Shown here in pieces: positions 1 to 5,752 of a stretch of 7,052 nucleotides of DNA. Origin of the DNA: Thermohalobaculum sp039026295 (lineage in GTDB: Bacteria > Pseudomonadota > Alphaproteobacteria > Rhodobacterales > Rhodobacteraceae); contig JBCCMP010000275.1 of the NCBI GenBank assembly GCA_039026295.1, positions 1-7,052 of the forward strand, read 5' to 3'. Below the pieces are notes generated by a model. It did not search any database, was not told where the DNA came from, and saw nothing but the letters and a program-made list of their open reading frames with translations. Both the position numbers and the translations under genes were made by a program. The first letter of the stretch is position 1. Each line of letters starts with the position of its first letter.

Positions 1-597
1 CAGCAAGAGCTGCCAACCCGTAATCGCTGTCACCGGCGACACCCATGCAAACTTTTTGAAGAGAACAGTTCCTATGGCCCAGGTGAACGCTGCCGCCACC
101 ATGCAAAGCGCGCCGATCGGTGCCTGCTGAACCACAATCAGATCCGGGCCAATCAGGACGGCGAGCCCTGCGATCCCCAACAGCAGACCGGCAATCTTGT
201 GCCAGGTCATCCGCTCGCCCAGAACAGGGACACTGAACACCGCCACGAAAAGCGGCATGAGATAGGCAATGATCGACGCCCGCCCGGCAGGGATCAGCGA
301 CACGCCGTATCCTGTCAAGATATGCCAACCAAGGATTGAGAATATTGCACAGATGACAAGCGGCCTGAACTCAGATCGGTCGGGCCACTTTGTGCCACTG
401 GTGAGCCACGCGAGCACCAGCAGGCCAACACCGCCCACCGTCACACTGAGAGCGCGGAACCACCAGACGGTCATCTCGCCGAGGATGATCTTCATCGCGG
501 GCCAGTTGAAACCCCAGAACAGCGCCAGACCAATCAGTAGCGCATAGCCGAAGACGGGCGGGCCGCCCTGCTTTGATACGGAGGTTCTTTCTTCCAT
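1..597 (-). CDS. EamA/DMT-family membrane transporter (3' end outside window)
   Basis: Reading leftward from an ATG at 597-595, the frame stays open for 199 codons to the window edge, so the C-terminal part is missing (the family is usually about 290-310 residues). The visible protein is strongly hydrophobic, with about six membrane spans at residues 15-39, 43-65, 79-102, 105-126, 134-153 and 161-181, and a seventh probably starting near 193. An aromatic-rich first helix (LFWGFNWPAMK), an Arg in helix 2 (WWFRAL), and a helix 4 followed by VLGER are typical of the first EamA repeat. The second repeat begins near 161 (CMVAAAFTWAIGTVLFKK). An AAGG Shine-Dalgarno at 608-605 sits seven bases before the ATG. 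The gene lies 43 bp behind the dehydratase on the same strand, so they are probably co-transcribed. A role in moving the sugar acid or a pathway product is inferred. EamA substrates cannot be read from sequence. Confidence 0.9.
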   Translation of the reverse strand, partial: MEERTSVSKQGGPPVFGYALLIGLALFWGFNWPAMKIILGEMTVWWFRALSVTVGGVGLLVLAWLTSGTKWPDRSEFRPLVICAIFSILGWHILTGYGVSLIPAGRASIIAYLMPLFVAVFSVPVLGERMTWHKIAGLLLGIAGLAVLIGPDLIVVQQAPIGALCMVAAAFTWAIGTVLFKKFAWVSPVTAITGWQLLL

Positions 598-640
598 CGC
601 CGCGCCTTATCACGCGGTGTGGCCGGGGACCATCTGGGGA

Positions 641-1837
641 TTACACCTCGGTCCGGCGTACCGTTGCATCGGGCCGGTCGAAGACTTCCGGTTTCAGTTC
701 GGTGATCATGCCGACGCCTTCGGGCAGGTGAATATGTCCATCCTCGACCACTGGCAGGTTCTGCGCGAGCTCGGTGTACCAGCCGGAATAGAAGGCGCGG
801 ACACTTTCCTGCACCAGCGCATTCGGGGCATTTATGGTCAGGTTGGTACAGGCCGCCCAGGCCAGCGGTCCCGTGCAGTCATGGGGTGCAATGGGCAGAT
901 GGAACGCATCGGCGAGGTTGGCGATTGCTTTTGCCTCTGTCAGGCCACCGCACCAGCCAAGATCCATGATGACGACGTCCAGAGCGCCGGCTTCCATGAA
1001 CGCGCGAAAGGCGGCTTTTGTGGCCATTGTCTCGGACCCGGCAATCTTTGGGCGGACCTGACGGCGCAGATCGGCCCACGAACCCGGGGCTGTGGCAGGC
1101 ATAGGATCTTCGATCCAGTAGATATCATAGGGCTCCAGTGCCTGCGCGATCTCTGCCATCGCGTGGGGCTGCCAGAGGAGATGCATCTCGGCCATGATCT
1201 GCATCTCGGAGCCGACCGCGGCGCGGATCTTGGCAAAGGGCTCTATCGCCTTGGCCAGTTCGTCCGGAGTGATCGCGGCGCCGTGGGAGGCTTCGGCAGC
1301 ATAGTCGAACGGCCAGATCTTCATGCCCGTGATGCCCTGTGACAGCAGGCTTTCGGCAACTGCCCCGGCGTCGGTCAGGAACCCGACCAGATCCTCATAG
1401 GGGCCTTCGTTCGCATCGAGACCCCAGTTTTCGGTCATCTGACCCACGCCTCCCCGCACGTATTGGTATCCCGCGCAGGTGTTATAGGTCCGGATACGTT
1501 CGCGGGCCCGTCCGCCGAGAAGACGCCAGACGGGCTGGTTCAGCGCCCGGCCCCAGAGGTCCCACAGCGCCATATCGACGGCGGAATTACCCCTTACTTC
1601 TGCGCCAGCGCCATTGTAGCCGACATAGGGATGGAGGCGTTTTTGCAGCACTTCGCGATCCCGCGCATCCTGCCCCAGCAGCAGGGCAGATGCCGTGTCG
1701 TGAATATAGGCATCCGTTGCCGGGGCAGAAAAGAAGCTTTCCCCCGTGCCGCGCAGGCCTTCTTCCGTTTCGACAATGACCCAGAGGAGGTTCGGGAACT
1801 CTCCAATTCGAAGAGTTTCAACCGCTGTGATTTTCAT
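641..1837 (-). CDS. Mandelate racemase/muconate lactonizing enzyme family protein, probable acid-sugar (aldonate) dehydratase
   Basis: This is a 398-residue enolase-superfamily enzyme, full length for the family. The N-terminal capping domain covers about 1-125 and the TIM barrel about 140-370. Predicted metal ligands are Glu217, Glu243 (WIEDP) and Glu269 (AGSET). His219 lies two residues after the first ligand. Asp292 and His319 (APHD) form the expected general-base dyad, and Glu344 (LVQES) would stabilise the enolate. From memory of the family, this spacing matches D-galactonate dehydratase (183/209/235, 185, 258, 285, 310) with a constant offset of 34. The first ligand is Glu here rather than the usual Asp. 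The expected reaction is Mg-dependent dehydration of an aldonate to a 2-keto-3-deoxy acid in the cytoplasm. The neighbouring SDR and FAH genes suggest L-fuconate, L-rhamnonate or a pentonate as substrate, but this is not proven. The start is supported by GGGAGG six to seven bases upstream. Confidence 0.93.
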   Translation of the reverse strand: MKITAVETLRIGEFPNLLWVIVETEEGLRGTGESFFSAPATDAYIHDTASALLLGQDARDREVLQKRLHPYVGYNGAGAEVRGNSAVDMALWDLWGRALNQPVWRLLGGRARERIRTYNTCAGYQYVRGGVGQMTENWGLDANEGPYEDLVGFLTDAGAVAESLLSQGITGMKIWPFDYAAEASHGAAITPDELAKAIEPFAKIRAAVGSEMQIMAEMHLLWQPHAMAEIAQALEPYDIYWIEDPMPATAPGSWADLRRQVRPKIAGSETMATKAAFRAFMEAGALDVVIMDLGWCGGLTEAKAIANLADAFHLPIAPHDCTGPLAWAACTNLTINAPNALVQESVRAFYSGWYTELAQNLPVVEDGHIHLPEGVGMITELKPEVFDRPDATVRRTEV

Positions 1838-1908
1838 CCCGTTCCTCCCTTGCCTTCCGTCAGGTGCCGCTTAAAAGCGATCTCGCTATACTATTGACGG
1901 GGGACACC
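1838..1908. promoter_or_regulatory. Divergent intergenic promoter/operator region of the sugar-acid locus
   Basis: These 71 bases separate the leftward dehydratase start from the rightward SDR start, so promoters for both arms should lie here. Two small overlapping inverted repeats are visible: CGCTT-AA-AAGCG at 1868-1879 and GCGA-TC-TCGC at 1877-1886. A TATACT hexamer follows at 1887-1892 and resembles a rightward -10 box, but no convincing -35 element lies 16-18 bases before it, and it would leave only a very short leader. The repeats are plausible regulator contacts. The exact promoter positions are not established. Confidence 0.4.
1899..1904 (+). promoter_or_regulatory. Ribosome binding site that sets the SDR start
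   Basis: A G-rich GGGGGA sits four bases before ATG 1909. A GTG at 1864 would extend the protein by 15 residues, but those residues do not resemble an SDR N-terminus. The usual start of the fold, a short MRLKGK followed by strand beta-1, begins at 1909. Confidence 0.55.
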
Positions 1909-2628
1909 ATGCGGCTCAAGGGCAAGCGTGTATTGATCACAGCGGCGGGACAGGGGATCGGGCGCGCCAGCGCCGAAGCCTGCCTGGCCGAAGGCGCCGA
2001 GGTTGTCGCCACGGACATCAAGGCCGATTTGATGGACGGGCTGGATTGCGAGACGCACGCCCTGGATGCCCTGGATGGCGATGCGATTGCCGATATGGTT
2101 CCTGCTTCGAAGCCCGATGTTCTGTTCAACTGTGCCGGGTTCGTCCACGCGGGGACCGTTCTGGATTACGCAGACGAGGAATTCGACTTTGCCTTCAATC
2201 TGAACGTTCGGGCGATGTTCCGGACGATCCGGGCCGCGGTGCCGGGCATGATAGAGCGGGGCGGCGGGTCGATTATCAACATGGCCTCGGCCGCCAGCTC
2301 GGTTCTGGGCGCACCGAACCGCACGCTTTATGGCGCTTCCAAGGCCGCAGTGATCGGGCTGACCAAGGCCGTGGCAAAAGACTTTGTTGAGCAGGGGATC
2401 CGCTGCAACGCGATCTGTCCCGGCACCGTCGACACCCCGTCGCTGCACGATCGGCTCAGGGCGACCGGAGACTATGAGGCGGCTCATAAGGAGTTCATTG
2501 CGCGCCAGAAGATGGGCCGCCTCGCAACGGCGGCCGAAATGGCGTCGCTGGTCGTGTACCTGGCATCGGATGAGTCTGCATTTGTGACGGCGCAAGAGAT
2601 CGTCATCGATGGTGGCTGGTCGGCCTGA
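1909..2628 (+). CDS. Short-chain dehydrogenase/reductase, DHRS6-like; probable 2-keto-3-deoxy-sugar-acid 4-dehydrogenase
   Basis: This is a 239-residue classical SDR. The nucleotide-binding turn is TAAGQGIG (11-18). Asp36 at the end of beta-2 predicts NAD preference. NCAG is at 74-77 and the catalytic Asn is Asn99. The active site is Ser127, Tyr141 and Lys145 (YGASK), followed by PGTVDTPS (171-178). The C-terminus ends in IDGGWSA. The protein aligns closely with human DHRS6/BDH2 as I remember it, including Arg138, Arg182 and Arg199 at the places of the carboxylate-binding arginines. Bacterial members of this clade include 2-keto-3-deoxy-L-fuconate dehydrogenase of Xanthomonas. The neighbouring dehydratase and FAH hydrolase make oxidation of a 2-keto-3-deoxy acid to a 2,4-diketo-3-deoxy acid the best guess. 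A 3-hydroxybutyrate dehydrogenase is the main alternative. The FAH gene follows 68 bp downstream on the same strand. Confidence 0.92.
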   Translation: MRLKGKRVLITAAGQGIGRASAEACLAEGAEVVATDIKADLMDGLDCETHALDALDGDAIADMVPASKPDVLFNCAGFVHAGTVLDYADEEFDFAFNLNVRAMFRTIRAAVPGMIERGGGSIINMASAASSVLGAPNRTLYGASKAAVIGLTKAVAKDFVEQGIRCNAICPGTVDTPSLHDRLRATGDYEAAHKEFIARQKMGRLATAAEMASLVVYLASDESAFVTAQEIVIDGGWSA

Positions 2629-2684
2629 GGCGCGCTCGACAAAAAAAGATACGAAGCCCGGCGATCGTCGCGGCAAACCACGGC

Positions 2685-2690
2685 AGGAGG
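2685..2690 (+). promoter_or_regulatory. Consensus ribosome binding site of the FAH-fold gene
   Basis: AGGAGG ends six bases before ATG 2697. It is the strongest Shine-Dalgarno seen in the window. It fixes the start and suggests that the hydrolase is translated independently even if transcribed together with the SDR gene. The rest of the 68-base gap has only a run of seven A and a short GCGA/TCGC repeat. Confidence 0.8.
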
Positions 2691-2696
2691 AAACCC

Positions 2697-3542
2697 ATGA
2701 AACTGATGCGCGTTGGTCCCAAAGGGGCGGAAAAGCCAGCGATGATGGATGCAGGTGGGGTCATTCGTGATCTAAGCGCCCATGCCTCGGACATCGACGG
2801 ATCAGTGCTGGGCGCTGACGCGCTGGCAAAGCTGGACGCGATCGATCCCACGTCTCTGCCTGAAGTGTCGGCTGATACGCGCATCGGGCAATGTGTCGGC
2901 AACGTGGGCAATGTGATCTGTGTCGGCCTGAACTATACCGACCACGCCATCGAGACCAACAACCCCATCCCGACGGAGCCGGTGCTGTTCTCGAAGGCGG
3001 TCACCTCTTTGAGCGGCCCAAACGATGATGTCGAGCGGCCGCGCGGCTCGACCATGCTGGACTGGGAGATCGAGTTGGCCATCGTGATTGGCAAGCGGGC
3101 CAAATACGTCTCGGAGGCCGAGGCGATGGACCATGTTGCGGGCTTCGCCTGCTTCAATGATGTGTCCGAGCGCGAGTTCCAGACCCAACGGCCGGGCGGT
3201 CAGTGGCTGAAGGGAAAGAGCCACGAGACGTTCGGCCCACTTGGTCCATGGATGGTCACCAAAGACGAGGTTGCCGATCCGAGCAACCTGAACGTCGAAT
3301 TGAAGGTCAACGGTAAGACCATGCAGAAGGGAAACACCAAGACCTTCATCTTCCACCCGGCAACCGTGGTGAGCCACATTTCGCAGTACATAACGCTATT
3401 GCCGGGCGACGTGATCCCGACCGGGACGCCGCCAGGGGTGGGTGCGGGCATGAATCCGCAGGTCTTCCTGAACGCCGGCGACGTGATGGATCTGGAGATC
3501 GAGGGGCTGGGCACACAGCGGCAGACCGTTGTCTCCGCCTGA
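2697..3542 (+). CDS. Fumarylacetoacetate hydrolase-fold protein, probable 2,4-diketo-3-deoxy-sugar-acid hydrolase
   Basis: This 281-residue protein has the usual length for the FAH family. An N-terminal domain (about 1-70) precedes the catalytic FAH domain (about 73-279). The domain opens with ICVGLNYTDHAIE, where His83 is the likely catalytic residue. Metal ligands are predicted at Glu124 and Glu126 (DWEIEL) and Asp155 (FNDVSERE). Lys174 (KGKSHETFGPLGPW) and TGTPPGVG (242-249) complete the active-site signature. The N-terminus (KLMRVGPKGAEKP) and the overall pattern resemble the Xanthomonas-type hydrolases that cleave 2,4-diketo-3-deoxy-L-fuconate to pyruvate and lactate. That role fits its place after the SDR. 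Other FAH enzymes (acylpyruvase, ureidoglycolate lyase-annotated proteins, oxaloacetate decarboxylase) share the motifs, so the reaction is inferred from context. A terminator lies directly downstream. Confidence 0.92.
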   Translation: MKLMRVGPKGAEKPAMMDAGGVIRDLSAHASDIDGSVLGADALAKLDAIDPTSLPEVSADTRIGQCVGNVGNVICVGLNYTDHAIETNNPIPTEPVLFSKAVTSLSGPNDDVERPRGSTMLDWEIELAIVIGKRAKYVSEAEAMDHVAGFACFNDVSEREFQTQRPGGQWLKGKSHETFGPLGPWMVTKDEVADPSNLNVELKVNGKTMQKGNTKTFIFHPATVVSHISQYITLLPGDVIPTGTPPGVGAGMNPQVFLNAGDVMDLEIEGLGTQRQTVVSA

Positions 3543-3554
3543 TCGGGGCCGAGC

Positions 3555-3598
3555 GATACCCGAAGTCACCGATACCGGCTTCGGGTGTCGCAGGTTTT
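3555..3598 (+). terminator. Rho-independent-like terminator after the SDR-FAH operon
   Basis: An 11-bp stem pairs 3555-3565 (GATACCCGAAG) with 3579-3589 (CTTCGGGTGTC), with one G-U pair and a 13-base loop. A short T run (3595-3598) follows after five bases. The stem begins 12 bases after the FAH stop. The T run is short and slightly distant, so termination may be partial. On the other strand no T run follows the stem, so it appears to work mainly rightward. The T run overlaps the last codons of the convergent receiver-like gene. Confidence 0.7.
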
Positions 3599-4085
3599 AA
3601 AGCGCGTTGAGTGTTTTCCGAAGATGTTCTGCGCAGACGGGCTTCATCAGAATGTCAGAGATATGAAGGCCGAGTTCCTGCGCAGTGTACCTGACTGCAA
3701 GGGCGGTGGTCGCCTCTGCCTTTGTCGTTAGTATGATATTCGCAGCACACCCCATTTCGGACAGATGCGTGAGCGTGCTGATTGCATCGACCGCCTTTGC
3801 ACCGACATCCAATACGCCGATGTCATTGGCAGCGGCAGAGTTGAGCTGCGCCAAAAGCTCACATTCGCTGCGACACTCTATACTGTCCCATTTCTGGACG
3901 ATTTGCAGGTCGGTCAACGCCTGGCGCGCGCCGTTCTCGACGTCAGGCACATAGAAGACGCGCCGCGCAAAACGCTCGGCCAGACGCTCTTTCGCAAGAC
4001 TTTCGGCGCATTTCTGCGTTTTTTTGTCTTTCGAAGCAGTGAAATCGAAAATCCCCACGAAAAAAGTATGAACCCGGGATTGCAT
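3597..4085 (-). CDS. Divergent stand-alone receiver-like (CheY-fold) protein
   Basis: This is a 162-residue protein whose residues about 43-162 resemble a response-regulator receiver domain with no output domain. Strand beta-1 reads VFYVPDVENG, where the usual acidic pair is replaced by Pro47-Asp48. Asp93 in GVLDVGAKAVDA sits where the phospho-acceptor Asp is expected, but the usual MPxxDG after it is missing. Thr120 (IILTT) and Lys148 (ILMKPV) match the conserved Thr/Ser and Lys. The C-terminal half, with GCAANIILTT and a helix before LGLHISDILMKP, resembles receivers found in EAL-type regulators. Residues 1-42 are basic and unassigned. No Shine-Dalgarno precedes the ATG at 4085, which is only 17 bp from the divergent LysR start, so the real start could be further in (GTG at 4058 is one option). 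Sampled GC (40-52%) is below the neighbours. Phosphorylation and partner are unknown, and an inactive pseudo-receiver is possible. Confidence 0.65.
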   Translation of the reverse strand: MQSRVHTFFVGIFDFTASKDKKTQKCAESLAKERLAERFARRVFYVPDVENGARQALTDLQIVQKWDSIECRSECELLAQLNSAAANDIGVLDVGAKAVDAISTLTHLSEMGCAANIILTTKAEATTALAVRYTAQELGLHISDILMKPVCAEHLRKTLNAL

Positions 4086-4102
4086 CGAATCAATCGACTG
4101 AT
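4086..4102. promoter_or_regulatory. Very short head-to-head gap with a small inverted repeat
   Basis: The gap between the two divergent starts is 17 bases. It contains ATCA-N6-TGAT (4089-4102), a partial dyad of the kind LysR regulators often bind, but it is too short to be diagnostic. No Shine-Dalgarno is recognisable for either gene. Promoters for both genes must lie inside the opposite coding region, or one of the starts is wrong. Confidence 0.3.
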
Positions 4103-5083
4103 ATGAATTTTGGTATGGAAGATTTCGATGCTCTATCAGTCAGTGGCCGACAGCTGAAGCTGTTCCTGGCGATTTATGACAGCGGTTCGGTCAGTGCCGC
4201 TGCTGATCGTTTTGGCCTGAACCAATCAACGGTCAGCCATCACCTTGACCGGCTGCGGTCAGCGCTGAACGATCGACTGTTCATCCGCATGGGCAAGAAA
4301 ATTGTTCCAACGGAATTTGCTCATGAACTTGCGCCCCGTGTCCGCCACATGGTCGTCGGTTTGGAGGATCTGGCGAACCGCGCTGACTTCGATCCGTCAG
4401 CCGAAATGCGAACCGTCACGATCGCTGCAAATGTCACTGAACTGGTGCCGGAGATGCTGCGCATCCGCAACCGGATCAGCCGCGCGGCTCCGGGCGTGGG
4501 CCTGCGCTTTTTAGAGTTGGGCGCACGCAGCCGCGTCAGTGAACTGCTCGACTCCGGCGATGTCGATCTTGTCATTACGATCAGGGCGGCGAAGTACGAA
4601 AGCTCGTTGAACTGGCAGGAATATTCACGGGATCGGAACGTGTGCTTCTACGATCCGCAAGTCCGCCGCCCCGTGCGATCGATCGAAGAGTATTGCAGCG
4701 CCAGACACGCGGTTCTGGATTTCGGTCTTTCGGGTCTAAGCACGGTGGCAAGCGTGATGGCCGAGCAGGGACTGACCCGCGAAGTTGCTCTTGGCGCTTC
4801 AGATGTCAGCCTGCTTGCCGCGATGATTCCCGGCACGGACCTGATCTCGACCTTCCAGGCGAGTCTTGCAAATTCCGTATTTGCTCGGCTGGCCTACTCG
4901 GTGCCGCCGATCGATCTGCCACCGGTCATCTTCGATCTTGTCTGGCATCGGCGGTCGGAACATTCCGGTCGGAGCCGATGGCTGCGCCGCACCGTTCTGG
5001 AGACCGCGTCTCAACCCGTAGAGCCGGTCGACCCCGCGGATAATCGTTCAGATCAAGGGGCTGAAACCGTTTCCGCACCATGA
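4103..5083 (+). CDS. LysR-family transcriptional regulator
   Basis: This 326-residue protein has the LysR layout. The winged helix-turn-helix covers about 15-75 (LKLFLAIYDSGSVSAAAD, then LNQSTVSHHLDRLRSAL), ending in LFIRMGKKIVPT. A linker helix spans about 76-95. The substrate-binding-like effector domain runs from about 104 (RTVTIAAN) to about 300. The effector part, with RISRAAPGVGLRFLE and SGDVDLVI, resembles the NodD/NahR/PcpR-like subgroup that senses aromatic or other small acids. A 25-30 residue Pro/Asp/Ser-rich tail (from about 302) looks disordered. ATG 4115 is an alternative start. Neither start has a clear Shine-Dalgarno. It is divergent from the receiver-like gene, which may be its target. 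It could also control the sugar-acid locus, but it does not adjoin that promoter. The effector is unknown. Confidence 0.94.
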   Translation: MNFGMEDFDALSVSGRQLKLFLAIYDSGSVSAAADRFGLNQSTVSHHLDRLRSALNDRLFIRMGKKIVPTEFAHELAPRVRHMVVGLEDLANRADFDPSAEMRTVTIAANVTELVPEMLRIRNRISRAAPGVGLRFLELGARSRVSELLDSGDVDLVITIRAAKYESSLNWQEYSRDRNVCFYDPQVRRPVRSIEEYCSARHAVLDFGLSGLSTVASVMAEQGLTREVALGASDVSLLAAMIPGTDLISTFQASLANSVFARLAYSVPPIDLPPVIFDLVWHRRSEHSGRSRWLRRTVLETASQPVEPVDPADNRSDQGAETVSAP

Positions 5084-5107
5084 TCGCTTCTGCGCTGATG
5101 TCGTGAG

Positions 5108-5752
5108 CTATTTTTCGGACGTCAGGCTCAATCTCGCCCGGTAGGCATTGGAGATGTGTTGCGCTGCCAGCAGTTGAGCTGCGTCTTCATCCCGGTTTGC
5201 TATCGCGGCGACTATGCCGTCGTGTTCATCAAGAGACGTCTCCGCACGGCTGGTCGCAATCAATGTCGACGAACTCAGCAAGACCAAGGACCGGCGGATA
5301 TTGAGGAGCATCTGGGTGAGATACCGGTTGTGCGATGCACGGTGGAGCGCCGCATGAAACCGGCGGTTGGCGAGGCCGAGGGCAGTGCTGTCACCGACCA
5401 GGGCCCGATCGGCTGCTGCCATTTCGGCAAGGACATCGATTTCTTCTGGCGCGGCATGCCTCGCCGCAAGCTTGGCGGCCAATCCTTCTGTGGTCGCCCG
5501 CACCTCATAGAGCTCGCCAAGCTGATCGTGATCGAGCTGCGCAACGCGCAGCGAGCGGCCATCGCGGGTGGCAATGCCGTGGGCTTCCAGACGCTGAAGC
5601 GCTTCACGTATCGGGGTCCGCGAAACACCAAGAGTGTTTGCGAGATCCGTCTCGACCAGACGTTCGCCGGGCGCAACGTCGCCCTTGTCGATAGACTGAA
5701 GGATCAGGGCGTATGCATCCTGACCCTCGCCCTGATCCTTGGTGGGCTTCAC
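5108..5752 (-). CDS. GntR-family regulator, FadR/FCD subfamily
   Basis: This 214-residue protein starts with GTG at 5752-5750. GGAG lies five bases upstream, and the next in-frame Met comes only at residue 111, so the GTG start is well supported. The N-terminal winged helix (about 10-72) has the GntR signature VAPGERLVETDLANTLGVSR followed by TPIREALQRLEAHGI. The C-terminal all-helical FCD domain (about 75-205) carries the likely metal/ligand residues Asn129 and His133 (NRRFH), His177 (DEHDGI) and His199 (AQHISN). Asn replaces the more usual Asp at the first position. FCD regulators respond to organic, sugar or fatty acids. The start overlaps the stop of the upstream acyl-CoA ligase by four bases (GTGA), so it is the second gene of that operon. 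It probably represses the operon and is relieved by the acid or CoA-ester substrate. This is inferred from position. Confidence 0.95.
   Translation of the reverse strand: MKPTKDQGEGQDAYALILQSIDKGDVAPGERLVETDLANTLGVSRTPIREALQRLEAHGIATRDGRSLRVAQLDHDQLGELYEVRATTEGLAAKLAARHAAPEEIDVLAEMAAADRALVGDSTALGLANRRFHAALHRASHNRYLTQMLLNIRRSLVLLSSSTLIATSRAETSLDEHDGIVAAIANRDEDAAQLLAAQHISNAYRARLSLTSEK

Noticed and set aside
598..619. CCGCG/CGCGG stem around the AAGG ribosome binding site of the EamA gene
   Set aside because: Only five pairs hold on the transcribed strand and the ribosome binding site lies in the loop, so there is no good case for a thermosensor or riboswitch.
617..1342. 241-codon open frame on the + strand opposite the dehydratase
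   Set aside because: It lies wholly opposite a gene with a complete set of catalytic motifs, and its translation is Cys/Gly/His-rich low-complexity protein with no domain resemblance. High-GC coding DNA often leaves such frames open.
1864..1908. Upstream GTG start adding 15 residues to the SDR
   Set aside because: The added residues are not SDR-like, ATG 1909 has a G-rich ribosome binding site, and homologues I recall begin with an M-x-L-x-GK start.
2641..2647. Run of seven A between the SDR and FAH genes
   Set aside because: It has no stem in terminator orientation on either strand, and the genes read as one operon.
1891..2676. 261-codon open frame on the - strand opposite the SDR
   Set aside because: It mirrors the SDR coding sequence and shows no motif. 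The sense-strand protein is unmistakable.
2802..3377. 191-codon open frame on the - strand opposite the FAH gene
   Set aside because: Antisense shadow with no recognisable domain or ribosome binding site judged convincing.
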